46,738 bases of DNA from NCBI GenBank assembly GCA_028277845.1, contig JANQFL010000031.1:1-46738 (forward strand), written 5' to 3'. Below the pieces are notes generated by a model. It did no database searches, was not told where the DNA came from, and saw nothing but the letters and a program-made list of their open reading frames with translations. Positions 25,418-33,878 of the stretch are shown piece after piece; within the stretch, counting starts at the first letter, position 1; each line of letters starts with the position of its first letter. A program made the translations under genes and the position numbers. This DNA is from Sneathiellales bacterium (GTDB lineage Bacteria > Pseudomonadota > Alphaproteobacteria > JANQFL01).

Positions 25418-28377
25418 GCCAGGCGTTTCGGCTTTCCGAGGGCGGCGGGATCGACCGCGCGCAGTTGGTGACCTTTACCTTCGACGGCCGCCGCTATCAG
25501 GGCTATGCCGGCGACACGCTGGCCTCGGCGCTGCTGGCCAACGGCGTGCGGCTGGTCGGGCGCAGCTTCAAGTACCACCGGCCGCGCGGCGTGGTCGGCC
25601 TGGGCAGCGAGGAACCCAATGCCCTGGTGCGCGTCGGCCGGGGCGGCCGGGTGACGCCCAACCTGCGGGCCACCCAGGTGCCGATCGAGGACGGCCTGGT
25701 GGCGGAGAGCCAGAACCGCTGGCCGACGCTCGACTGGGACCTGGGCGCGATCAACAGCCGTTTCGCCCGTTTCCTGCCCGCCGGGTTTTACTACAAGACC
25801 TTCATGGCCCCGGCGGCGTGGTGGATGACCTACGAGAAGGTGATCCGCCGCATGGCCGGCCTGGGCAAGCCGCCCGAGCACGAAGACCCCGATGCTTACG
25901 AGAAGCGCCATGCCCATGTGGACATTCTGATCGCCGGCGGCGGTCCCGCCGGATTGGCGGCGGCGCTGGCGGCCGCCCGAAACGCCAAAGAGACCGGCAA
26001 GCGCATCCTCGTCGCCGACGAAAACCCGGCCTTCGGCGGCAGCCTGCTGAACGGCCCGGCCATGATCGACGGCCGGCCGGCGGCGGCGTGGGTCGAGGAG
26101 ACCGTCGCCGCCTTGCAGGCCCTGCCCAACGTGACGCTGCTGACCCGGGCGACGGTGTTCGGCTATTACGATCACGACTTCCTGACCATCGCCGAGCACG
26201 GCACGTTCGGCGCCGCCCGTCAGCGCCTGTGGAAGGTGCGGGCGAAGAAGGTCATCCTGGCCACCGGCGCCATCGAACGGCCGCTCGCCTTCGCCGACAA
26301 CGACCGGCCCGGCGTCATGCTGGCCGGCGCCGTGCGCGGCTATCTGCACCGCTACGGCGTGCGCTGCGGCGACACCATGGCCGTCCTCACCAACAACGAT
26401 GCCGCCTATGCCTGCGCCGCCGAGGCCAAGGCCGCCGGCATGGCCGTCGCCGCCATCGCCGACCTGCGGGCCGAACCGGGCGCGGACGCCCTGACCCTGG
26501 CGCGGGAGGCCGGCATCGCGGTGTTGCCCGGTCACGCCGTCGCCGGCGTCTCCGGCACCAAGGCCGTGCAGGGTGTGCGCCTGCGCAAGCTCAACGCCGC
26601 CGGCGACGGTTTCGACGGCCCGGCCATGCGCATCGCCTGCGACCTGGTGGCTGTCTCGGGCGGCTGGACCCCGGCGGTGCACCTGCACAGCCAGGCCAAG
26701 GGCAAGCTCGACTGGGACGAGGACCTGGCCGCCTTCAGGCCCGGCCGGCGTTTCGGCGCCAACGTCTCGGCCGGCGCCTGCAACGGCACCCTCGACCTGG
26801 CCGGTTGCCTGGCCGAAGGCGCGGCGGCGGCCGGCGGCGGTATCGATCTGCCCGCCACCGGGTCGGACCTTTCCGGCGCGCCGCACATGCTGTGGCGGAT
26901 CCCGGCCGGGCGCGGCGCCAAGCGCTTCGTCGACCTGCAGAACGACGTCACCACGTCGGATGTCGCCCTGGCGGCGCGGGAAGGCTACCGTTCGGTCGAG
27001 CACCTCAAGCGCTACACCACGCTGGGCATGGGCACCGACCAGGGCAAGACCAGCAACCATCACGGCTTGGCCCTGCTGGCCGGCGCGACGGACCGGGCCA
27101 TCCCCGACGTGGGCACCACCACCTTCCGGCCGCCCTACACGCCGGTCACCGTCGGCCTGTTCGCCGGGCGTGACAAGGACGCCTTCGCCCATCCGGTGCG
27201 GCGCACGGCCCTGCACGACTGGCACGTGGCCCAGGGCGCGCCGATGACCGACGCCGGCCTGTGGAAGCGGCCCCAGGCCTATCCCCGCCCCGGCGAATCG
27301 CTCAACGACGCCATCCGCCGCGAGGTCCTGGCGGTGCGCGACAATGTGGGCCTGGTCGACGTCACCACGCTGGGCAAGATCGACATCCAGGGCCCCGACG
27401 CCGCCGAGCTGCTCAACCGCATGTACATCAACGCCTGGAAGAAGCTGCCCGTCGGCAAGGGCCGGTATGGTCTGATGCTGCGCGAGGACGGCATGGTGTG
27501 GGACGACGGCGTGACCATGCGGCTGGCCGAGCACCACTTCCTGATGACCACCACCACGGCCAACGCCGCCGCCGTGCTGCAGCAAATGGAATTCCTGCTG
27601 CAGACCCAGTGGCCCGACCTCAAGGTCTTCGTCAACTCGGTCACCGAGCACTGGTTCGCCGCCGCCGTCTCCGGCCCCAACGCCCGGCAGCTCCTTAACA
27701 AACTGACGACCGACATCGATATGTCCAACGACGCCTTCCCGATGATGGCGATCCGCCAGGGCACGGTGGCGGGCCTGCCGGCCCGGGTGCTGCGCATCAG
27801 CTTCTCCGGCGAACTGTCCTACGAGGTCAACGTCGCCGCCGATGACGGCGTGGCCTTGTGGCAGGCCGTCCTCGACGCCGGCGAGGAATTGGATCTCACT
27901 GTCTACGGCACCGAGGCCATGGGCGTCCTGCGCATCGAAAAGGGCCACGTCGCCGGGCCGGAACTGGACGGCCGCACCACCGCCGACGATCTCGGCCTGG
28001 GCCGCATGGTCAACGCGAACAAGGATTGCATAGGCAAACGTTCCCTCGACCGGCCCGGCCTCAACGAGACCGGCCGGCTGCAGCTTGTCGGCCTGGAGTG
28101 CGACGACGCCGACGGCCGCATCCCGTTCGGCGCCCGCATCGTCGCCGAACACAAGGACGGCGCCCAGGATCAGCTCGGCCACGTCACCTCCATCGCGCAA
28201 AGCCCCGTGCTGGAACGCTCCATCGCCCTGGCGCTGGTGCGGGACGGCCGCAACCGCCACGGCGAACACGTCTACGCCGCCTCGCCCACCGCCGACGGCG
28301 GCAAGGGCGCCTGGGCCAGGGTCCGGGTCACCGGCCCGGTGTTCTTCGATCCCGAGGGGGAACGGTTGCATGGCTGA
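25414..28377 (+). CDS. soxA: Sarcosine oxidase, alpha subunit
   Basis: A 987-residue subunit. The N-terminal part (about 15-100) is the ferredoxin-like domain with FTFDGRRYQGYAGDTLASAL. A dinucleotide-binding domain follows with ILIAGGGPAGLAAALAAARN near residue 174, which binds NAD+. The C-terminal third, from about 610, is a GcvT-like aminomethyltransferase domain that binds tetrahydrofolate (KGHVAGPELDGRTTADDLGL near 850). The length is normal for the family. It overlaps soxD at its start and soxG at its end, so the four subunits are made from one transcript in fixed ratio. Confidence 0.95.
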   Translation: MSQAFRLSEGGGIDRAQLVTFTFDGRRYQGYAGDTLASALLANGVRLVGRSFKYHRPRGVVGLGSEEPNALVRVGRGGRVTPNLRATQVPIEDGLVAESQNRWPTLDWDLGAINSRFARFLPAGFYYKTFMAPAAWWMTYEKVIRRMAGLGKPPEHEDPDAYEKRHAHVDILIAGGGPAGLAAALAAARNAKETGKRILVADENPAFGGSLLNGPAMIDGRPAAAWVEETVAALQALPNVTLLTRATVFGYYDHDFLTIAEHGTFGAARQRLWKVRAKKVILATGAIERPLAFADNDRPGVMLAGAVRGYLHRYGVRCGDTMAVLTNNDAAYACAAEAKAAGMAVAAIADLRAEPGADALTLAREAGIAVLPGHAVAGVSGTKAVQGVRLRKLNAAGDGFDGPAMRIACDLVAVSGGWTPAVHLHSQAKGKLDWDEDLAAFRPGRRFGANVSAGACNGTLDLAGCLAEGAAAAGGGIDLPATGSDLSGAPHMLWRIPAGRGAKRFVDLQNDVTTSDVALAAREGYRSVEHLKRYTTLGMGTDQGKTSNHHGLALLAGATDRAIPDVGTTTFRPPYTPVTVGLFAGRDKDAFAHPVRRTALHDWHVAQGAPMTDAGLWKRPQAYPRPGESLNDAIRREVLAVRDNVGLVDVTTLGKIDIQGPDAAELLNRMYINAWKKLPVGKGRYGLMLREDGMVWDDGVTMRLAEHHFLMTTTTANAAAVLQQMEFLLQTQWPDLKVFVNSVTEHWFAAAVSGPNARQLLNKLTTDIDMSNDAFPMMAIRQGTVAGLPARVLRISFSGELSYEVNVAADDGVALWQAVLDAGEELDLTVYGTEAMGVLRIEKGHVAGPELDGRTTADDLGLGRMVNANKDCIGKRSLDRPGLNETGRLQLVGLECDDADGRIPFGARIVAEHKDGAQDQLGHVTSIAQSPVLERSIALALVRDGRNRHGEHVYAASPTADGGKGAWARVRVTGPVFFDPEGERLHG

Positions 28378-28939
28378 TCCGGCGACCAAACACAGCCCCC
28401 TGGCAACGCTTACCGTGCCCGACAGGCTGACCGGCGGCACGGCCGATGTGTCGCTGACCGAGCGGCCGTTTCTCGGCAAGCTGGTCCTGCGTGGCGGCGA
28501 CGGGATCCACGACGCCGTGCGGCCCGTTCTCGGCCTTGACCTGCCGGCGCCGCTGCGATCGGCGGCGAGCGGCCGGCTTCAGGTTCTCTGGCAGGGACCG
28601 GACAGTTGGCTGATCGTCGGCGAGCGGGAGACCGTGGGATATACCGAAGAGGCCCTGCGCGTGGCCGCAAGCGGCCTGCATGCCGCGGTCACCGATGTCT
28701 CCTCGGGCACCACGGTCCTGCGCCTCGCCGGACCGGCGGCACGGGACGTCCTGCTGAAAGGCTGCGGCATCGATCTGGAGCCGCCGGCCTTCGGTACCGG
28801 CTCCTGCACGCCCACCCGCGTGGCCGCCTTCGCGGTGACGCTGGTGCAGATCGACGACGCCCCCACCTACGACCTCTACATCGCCCGCAGCCTGGCCCGC
28901 ACGTTCGCCGAATGGCTGATCGACGCCTGCGGGGAATAG
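28370..28939 (+). CDS. soxG: Sarcosine oxidase, gamma subunit
   Basis: A 189-residue subunit that folds like part of the GcvT family and completes the heterotetramer. The start at 28370 (MADPATKHSPL) overlaps the last eight bases of soxA; the upstream open frame is a shadow inside soxA. Recognisable stretches include WQGPDSWLIVG and ARSLARTFAEWL near the end. The operon closes with a hairpin terminator just past its stop. Confidence 0.92.
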   Translation: MADPATKHSPLATLTVPDRLTGGTADVSLTERPFLGKLVLRGGDGIHDAVRPVLGLDLPAPLRSAASGRLQVLWQGPDSWLIVGERETVGYTEEALRVAASGLHAAVTDVSSGTTVLRLAGPAARDVLLKGCGIDLEPPAFGTGSCTPTRVAAFAVTLVQIDDAPTYDLYIARSLARTFAEWLIDACGE

Positions 28940-28965
28940 CGCGCTCGTCGTCACACGCGCTTTTT
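28938..28965 (+). terminator. Rho-independent terminator of the soxBDAG operon
   Basis: Inverted repeat AGCGCG (28938-28943) and CGCGCT (28956-28961) with a 12-base loop, followed by TTTT. It begins in the soxG stop codon. The stem is only six pairs but GC-rich, and its position is right. Confidence 0.55.
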
Positions 28966-29006
28966 GCCGCATCGGTGACTGTTTCTCCAACGCCAAGGAC
29001 GCAGCG

Positions 29007-29480
29007 TCATTCGGCGAACGCCAGCGGCACCCGGGTTTCGTTCTTTACGTGGGACAGGACGAACCAGCTTTCGTAGGACTTGATGTTCTTGTCGCTGGCA
29101 AACACCTCGTCCGCGAACTCGGCATAGGACTCGACGTCCTTGAGAACCGCCACGACGAAGAAATCGATGGACCCGGCGATCATGTAGCACTGCAGAATTT
29201 CGGCTCTCCCGTCCATCTTCCGCCGGAAGGCTTCCGTGGATGACTTGCGCCGCGTGGCCAGCGAAACGGCGACAACCACCTTGACCGACTTTCCAACCTG
29301 TTGCGGATCGACGATCGCCACGTCCCGAACGATGACCCCCGTTTCGCGCAGCCGGGCCACCCGCCGCGAACAGGCCGGCGGCGACAGCCCCACCCTGTCC
29401 GCCAGTTGGACGTTGGGAACCTGGTTGTCGGACTGAAGAATTTCGAGAATCCGATGATCGATACGATCGAGCATTGCCAC
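29007..29480 (-). CDS. Lrp/AsnC-family transcriptional regulator
   Basis: A 157-residue regulator with an N-terminal helix-turn-helix (IDHRILEILQSDNQVPNVQL, then ADRVGLSPPACSRRVARLRE) and a RAM ligand-binding domain (ILQCYMIAGSIDFFVVAVLKD). It is divergent from the 2,2-dialkylglycine decarboxylase-like gene across a 168 bp AT-rich spacer that contains a strong inverted repeat (29522-29547). This is the standard arrangement for an Lrp-type local regulator of an amino-acid catabolic gene. The inducer is probably the amino acid used by that enzyme (inference). Confidence 0.9.
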   Translation of the reverse strand: MAMLDRIDHRILEILQSDNQVPNVQLADRVGLSPPACSRRVARLRETGVIVRDVAIVDPQQVGKSVKVVVAVSLATRRKSSTEAFRRKMDGRAEILQCYMIAGSIDFFVVAVLKDVESYAEFADEVFASDKNIKSYESWFVLSHVKNETRVPLAFAE

Positions 29481-29521
29481 GTGAATATCCTAATCAAATC
29501 AACCTTAACGAAGATACTTAC

Positions 29522-29547
29522 TATTATTGCAATATAGCGCAATAATA
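29522..29547. promoter_or_regulatory. Inverted repeat, candidate Lrp-type operator
   Basis: TATTATTGC (29522-29530) is followed, after eight bases, by its perfect complement GCAATAATA (29539-29547). Inside it sits a 10-bp palindrome TATTGCAATA (29525-29534). A related copy, ATTATTTGCAAT, lies at 29574-29585, about 50 bp further towards the decarboxylase-like gene. The pair lies in the divergent spacer between an Lrp regulator and its likely target, so it is a candidate operator. Confidence 0.55.
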
Positions 29548-29648
29548 TGAAAGAAATATCTACAATTACGTACATTATTTGCAATCCCTCGATACCGGAT
29601 ATTGGCTAGCATCAAGACCGCAACCGAATGGACGAAGTGGAGGGAAAC

Positions 29649-30998
29649 ATGTCCGACCGAGCCGTTGCCAGCCACGCGGACGCGCCCGACATCGGCAGCG
29701 CCGATGCCTTCGGGCCACACCTGATCAACTACGGTTTCGAGTTCTTCCCCAACCTGATCGAATACGCCCGGGGCGCCACGTTGCGGGATGTGGATGGCCG
29801 CGAGATCCTCGATTTCACGTCGGGCCAAATGTGCGCCACCCTGGGCCACAACCATCCCGAAATCGTGGCCGCGATCGACGAGGCCTGCCGCAAGGCGCTC
29901 CACCTCTACAGCGGCATGATCAGCGTACCGGTCGTGAAACTTGCCGAGGAACTGGCCGCCATGCTGCCGGCCGGGCTGCAGAAGATGATGTTCCTGAACA
30001 CCGGCGGGGAAGCGAACGAGGCCGCCCTGAAGATGGCCAAGCTTCACACCGGCCGCTTCGAGGTCGTCGGTCTGGCCGGGTCCTGGCACGGCATGACGGC
30101 CGGCGTGTCGTCGGTTACCTACGCGGCCGGACATCAGGGCTACGGCCCTGCGACTCCCGGCACCATGGCGCTGCCCGCGCCCAACTGTTACCGCTGTCCG
30201 GTGGGGCATTGCCGCGACACATGCGACATGGCGTGCGTGGATATCGGCTTCGCGCTGGTCGATGCGCAATCGGTCGGCGCATTGGCGGCCGTCGTGGCCG
30301 AACCGGTGCTGAGCGTGGCGGGCATCATCGTTCCGCCGCCCGGCTATTTCCAGCGCCTGAAAGCCGAATGCGAAAAACGCGGCATGCTGTTGATCCTGGA
30401 CGAAGCCCAGACCGCCTTGGGGCGCCTCGGATCCGACTTCGCGTTCGCGCTGTTCGATGTCGAACCCGATATCCTGACCCTCTCGAAAACACTCGGCGGC
30501 GGCCTGCCGATGGCGGCCACGATCACCAGCGGCGAGATCGCCGATAACTGCGCCGCCAAAGGCTTCGTCCACGTGACATCGCACGTTTCGGACCCCCTGC
30601 CGGCCCAGGTCGGACTGGCCGTCCTGAAAGTGCTCGCCGCCGAAAACATCAATCAGCGGTCCCTGAAGATGGGGGCGCGTCTGAAAGCCGGTCTCGAAGA
30701 CCTGCAGTCCCGTCACGAAGCCATCGGAGACATCCGAGGCATGGGAATGATGTGGGGAGTCGATCTGGTCAAGGACCGGGAAAGCCGCGAACCGGATCCG
30801 GAATTCGGCGCCGCCGTGACCCGCCGCTGCATGGAACTGGGTTTAAGTATGAACATTGTTTCGCTGAGCGGACTGGCCGCGGTCTGGCGCATCGCACCAC
30901 CCCTGACCATTGAGGAATCAGAGATCGACCGCGGCCTTGAAATCATCGATCAGGCGCTCAGCGAAACGCGGGCGAATTCGGTCTCACGGTCGTCCTGA
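29649..30998 (+). CDS. 2,2-Dialkylglycine decarboxylase-like class III PLP enzyme
   Basis: A 449-residue class III aminotransferase-fold enzyme. It matches remembered features of Burkholderia cepacia dialkylglycine decarboxylase along its length: LDFTSGQM (the Gln that helps decarboxylation), SWHGMT (the Trp stacked on PLP), LDEAQT, SKTLGGGLP (the PLP lysine), HVSDPLPA, LGLSMNIV and WRIAPPL (the substrate Arg). The expected reaction is decarboxylation-dependent transamination of dialkyl amino acids such as 2-aminoisobutyrate or isovaline, with pyruvate as acceptor. Two differences stand out: a cysteine-rich loop NCYRCPVGHCRDTCDMAC after residue 170, and Val in the LSVAG stretch where I recall a second Ser. 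GGAGGGAAAC before ATG 29649 fixes the start. Confidence 0.82.
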   Translation: MSDRAVASHADAPDIGSADAFGPHLINYGFEFFPNLIEYARGATLRDVDGREILDFTSGQMCATLGHNHPEIVAAIDEACRKALHLYSGMISVPVVKLAEELAAMLPAGLQKMMFLNTGGEANEAALKMAKLHTGRFEVVGLAGSWHGMTAGVSSVTYAAGHQGYGPATPGTMALPAPNCYRCPVGHCRDTCDMACVDIGFALVDAQSVGALAAVVAEPVLSVAGIIVPPPGYFQRLKAECEKRGMLLILDEAQTALGRLGSDFAFALFDVEPDILTLSKTLGGGLPMAATITSGEIADNCAAKGFVHVTSHVSDPLPAQVGLAVLKVLAAENINQRSLKMGARLKAGLEDLQSRHEAIGDIRGMGMMWGVDLVKDRESREPDPEFGAAVTRRCMELGLSMNIVSLSGLAAVWRIAPPLTIEESEIDRGLEIIDQALSETRANSVSRSS

Positions 30999-31003
30999 CA
31001 ATG

Positions 31004-31031
31004 AAAAAGGGCCGGAGTTCCGCTCCGGCCC
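31004..31031 (-). terminator. Rho-independent terminator of the repeat-protein gene
   Basis: A perfect nine-pair stem: GGGCCGGAG (31009-31017) and CTCCGGCCC (31023-31031) with a five-base loop. On the minus strand it is followed by TTTTT (complement of 31004-31008), so it terminates the gene that ends at 31039. It may also stop read-through from the decarboxylase-like gene on the other strand. Confidence 0.88.
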
Positions 31032-31038
31032 GTTCCCG

Positions 31039-32949
31039 TTACGCCTGGTAGTCGACGAACGGCCGCTCTATCCCGTGGCCATGATGGTGATATTGGTGGT
31101 ATCGCGCACCGGCTCGGAAAGCGAAGTCCATCAGCATGGCGAAGCGGTCGCGGGATATATAGAACCCGCCCCGGTCGTCATCGCCGTCGCCGCCGAAGCG
31201 TTCGTCGAGGCGCTCCTCGAGGCGTTCCACCTTGCGCTCGACAATGAGATCCTTGATGGCGTCGTAGTCGACGGTGCCGTCGATGCCGACGATGCCCTTG
31301 GCGTCGTCGCCGAACTTGTCGGTCAGCCGTTCCTGCAACGTCTCCAGATCGACCCGGCCCGCTTCGACCCGGCGTTCCAGCCGCTCGACGCGGCGTTCGG
31401 CCTGGGCCTCGAAGCGCTTGGTGCGGTGGGCGACGATCATGTCGCGCAGCAGGTCCTTCTCGACGGAGCCGTCGTCCTCGAAACGGGTGTCGATGCGGTT
31501 CTCCAGCCGCTCGACCATGCTATCGACGATCAGCGACTTGATGCGGTCGGTGTCGATGGTACCGTCGATGCCGACAATACCCTTGGCGTCGTCGCCGAAG
31601 CGTTTGGTCAGCCGCTCCTGCAAATCGGCCAGACCGGCCTTGCCCTCGTCGACCCGCTTTTCGATGCGTTCGACGACGCGGTCGGCGAAGGCCTCGTAAC
31701 GTTCCTTGTGATGGGCGACGATCATGTCGCGCAGCTCGCCACGGCCGACAATATCGTCGTCGGTCCTCGGGGCATCGAGGCGCTCGTTCAGCCGCTCGAT
31801 CATACGGTCGACGATCAGGCCCTTGATGGCGTCGTAATCGACGGTGCCGTCGATACCGACAATCCCGGCGGCATCTTCGCCGAAACGCTTGGTCAGCCGC
31901 TCCTGCAGGTTCTCAAGATCGACCCTGCCGGCCTCGACCCGTTTCTCCAAACGGTCGACGATGCGGTCGGCGATGGCCTCGAACCGCTTGGTGCGATGGC
32001 TGACGATCATGTCGCGCAGCATGTCCATGTCGATGGCGCCGCTATCGTCGAAGCGGGCGTCGAGCCGTTCGTTCAGGCGATCGACGCGGCTTTCCACATA
32101 GAGCGATTTGATGGCGTCATAGTCGATGGTACCGTCGATGCCGACGATGCCGGCGGCATCCTCGCCGAACCGGTCTGTCAGCCGCTCCTGCAGCTTGGCC
32201 AGGTCGATATCGCCGTCCGCGACCCGTTCCTTCAGCCGCTCGATCAGCCGGTCGGCGGTGCTCTCGTATTGCGCGGTTTTTCGCGCGACGATGAAATCGC
32301 GCAACATGTCCAGGTCGATGACGTCGTCGTCCTCGAAATACCTGTCGAGCCGGTTTTCCAGCCGTTCGGTCCGTTGCTCCACCATCAGGGATTTGATGGC
32401 GTCGTAATCGATGGTGCCGTCGATGCCGACGATACCCTTGGCGTCGTCGCCGAATTTGGCGGTCAGGCGTTCCTGCAACTTGGCCAGGTCCACTTGGCCC
32501 GCGTCCACCCGTTCGCGCAACCGGGCGATGCGGCGGTCGGCCATGTCCTCGAACCGTTCGGTGCGTTTGGCGACGATCAGGTCGCGCAGCGCGTCCGTGT
32601 CGATGGTGCCGTCCTCGTCGAGAAGACCCTCGGCGTCGTCGCCGAAACGGGCGACCAGGCGTTCGTGCAGCGAGGCGATACGATCGGTGGTGATGACTTC
32701 GACCAGCTTGTCGAAGTCGACCTTGCCGTCGTCGCCGACAATACCTTCGGCGGCATCGCCGAACCGTTCGATCAATCTCTTTTGCAGATCCGCCACATCG
32801 ACGCGGCCCGATTCCACATCGGATTTCAGATGATCGACCCGGCCTTCGACCAGGTCGCGAATATCCGGCTGTCCCCCCAGCAGACCGCCCAGGCCATGGC
32901 CACCCAATCCCATGGCGTGGCCCGGCATCATTCCAATTCCACCCATCAT
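31039..32949 (-). CDS. Tandem-repeat protein, 95-residue period, EF-hand-like loops
   Basis: A 636-residue acidic, helix-rich protein of no family I know. A Gly/Met/His-rich N-terminus (1-27) precedes a repeat array. The anchor LQERLT..FG(D/E)DA.GIVGIDGT recurs at residues 158, 253, 348, 443 and 538, exactly 95 apart, with weaker forms at 55 and 94. Each unit has two similar halves. One half carries GIDGT(I/V)D, and the other DDGxIDxDxLRDMIVAHRTKRFEA or similar. The DG-x-(I/V)-D cores resemble EF-hand loops that have lost first or last calcium ligands. Charged helices between them should form coiled coils. The C-terminus is His-rich (HQYHHHGHG). No signal peptide or membrane segment is seen. 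GGAGAG upstream and a strong terminator downstream support this strand over the long antisense frame. Confidence 0.82.
   Translation of the reverse strand: MMGGIGMMPGHAMGLGGHGLGGLLGGQPDIRDLVEGRVDHLKSDVESGRVDVADLQKRLIERFGDAAEGIVGDDGKVDFDKLVEVITTDRIASLHERLVARFGDDAEGLLDEDGTIDTDALRDLIVAKRTERFEDMADRRIARLRERVDAGQVDLAKLQERLTAKFGDDAKGIVGIDGTIDYDAIKSLMVEQRTERLENRLDRYFEDDDVIDLDMLRDFIVARKTAQYESTADRLIERLKERVADGDIDLAKLQERLTDRFGEDAAGIVGIDGTIDYDAIKSLYVESRVDRLNERLDARFDDSGAIDMDMLRDMIVSHRTKRFEAIADRIVDRLEKRVEAGRVDLENLQERLTKRFGEDAAGIVGIDGTVDYDAIKGLIVDRMIERLNERLDAPRTDDDIVGRGELRDMIVAHHKERYEAFADRVVERIEKRVDEGKAGLADLQERLTKRFGDDAKGIVGIDGTIDTDRIKSLIVDSMVERLENRIDTRFEDDGSVEKDLLRDMIVAHRTKRFEAQAERRVERLERRVEAGRVDLETLQERLTDKFGDDAKGIVGIDGTVDYDAIKDLIVERKVERLEERLDERFGGDGDDDRGGFYISRDRFAMLMDFAFRAGARYHQYHHHGHGIERPFVDYQA
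31182..32502 (-). repeat. In-frame tandem DNA repeats, about 285 bp period
   Basis: Five successive units inside the repeat-protein gene, set by the residue-158, 253, 348, 443 and 538 anchors. The segment GTCGATG-CCGAC-A, which encodes the GIVGIDGT core, recurs with each unit on the complementary strand. The units differ by scattered substitutions, so the expansion is not brand new, but the period has stayed exact. Recombination between units could change copy number. Confidence 0.75.
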
Positions 32950-33271
32950 GTTTCACTCTCCGTTGGCGCGACCGGGCGGTTCCCGCATGACCGCCCGTCT
33001 TCCCCCTGCAAGCGGCACGCCATTACGGGGCCGAAACTTGCTTAAAGGAATCAATCACTTGCGTTGAGCGGTCGTCGAACCGGCTACGGCACGATCCGCT
33101 CAGGCGGCAAAAAGTACCCGAGGCAAGGTTAATAAGCCGTTTGGGTTAATCCTTGTTCAGCAAGAATCCGGCGGTCTTGATCGAATGTCCGATGTCCGCT
33201 CTCATATCCAGGTTGCCGGGGTTCGATGCCGGATCCCCGGTTGTTGGACGAAGACAGGGAGCATGCGGGAC
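32950..33271. other. Intergenic region, no gene seen
   Basis: This 322 bp stretch contains the upstream region of the repeat protein (minus) and of a basic protein (plus). A short GTTAATAAGCC...GGGTTAATCC stretch near 33130-33155 is AT-richer than its surroundings and is a reasonable place for a promoter. A plus-strand frame is open from 33185 but has no convincing start or composition before 33263. Nothing else is recognisable. Confidence 0.4.
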
Positions 33272-33802
33272 ATGGGACAAACCGGAAAAGGGCGGCTGGA
33301 CCTGGACGGCGCGGTGCGGATCGCCGTCAAGTCCGAGTTGAAAAAGGTCAAGAAACTGAACAAGGCGCGAAGCTCGGTTCCCATCACCGCGTCTTCGCGC
33401 AGGACGTCGCAGATGAACACGCCGGACGCTCCCGTGGCTCTGCCCGACCGGTCTCCGGCGGCGCGCAGCCTGAAGCGTTCGGGCAAGCGTCTCGAGAAAG
33501 TCCGCCGGAAGGCGGCCAGGTCTTCCGTGCCATCCGTCGCCTACAGCCCGGGATCCAAAGTGACCGCCGTGGCAAAACGAAGAACCAAGCCGTCTCCCTG
33601 GATCCGGTCCGTCAAGAAAACCGCACCGGCCAAATCCGCGGCCGGTCCGGCGGCAAACAACGAACGCCCGTCATCCGATCCGTCTGCATCCGGCACACAC
33701 CAAAATACGGCGACCTCCGATCCGGGGTCCGACCTCAAGGACAGGCTGAAGAAGCAATACCTGAAAAGCCGGCGCGATTCATGGAAGAGATACGTGCGCT
33801 AA
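33272..33802 (+). CDS. Basic low-complexity hypothetical protein
   Basis: A 176-residue, strongly basic protein rich in Lys, Arg, Ser, Pro and Ala (for example KSELKKVKKLNKARSS and RSLKRSGKRLEKVRRKAARS). It ends in a helical basic tail (DLKDRLKKQYLKSRRDSWKR). Codon third positions are GC-rich as in the neighbouring genes, which supports coding. AGGGAG lies about 10 bases before ATG 33272 and too close to an alternative ATG at 33263. It recalls nucleoid-associated or histone H1-like tails, but that is resemblance of composition only. No family recognised. Confidence 0.5.
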   Translation: MGQTGKGRLDLDGAVRIAVKSELKKVKKLNKARSSVPITASSRRTSQMNTPDAPVALPDRSPAARSLKRSGKRLEKVRRKAARSSVPSVAYSPGSKVTAVAKRRTKPSPWIRSVKKTAPAKSAAGPAANNERPSSDPSASGTHQNTATSDPGSDLKDRLKKQYLKSRRDSWKRYVR

Positions 33803-33878
33803 CGCCTCGACCCCTATCGCCCTGTTCCGGCAGCCCTGATACACTTGGCGTGCACCCGCACATCGTGGGAGGACAACC

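Noticed and set aside
25285-28479. 1064-codon minus-strand frame opposite soxA
   Set aside because: It is a shadow of the well-recognised sarcosine oxidase alpha gene; its length reflects high third-position GC only.
31182-32502. CRISPR or non-coding repeat array
   Set aside because: The 285 bp units keep an open frame and encode a conserved protein repeat; there are no short identical repeats with unique spacers.
30910-33045. A 711-codon plus-strand open frame opposite the repeat protein
   Set aside because: It is the antisense shadow of a periodic, GC-rich gene. The minus strand has the ribosome site, the terminator and a natural helix-forming composition.
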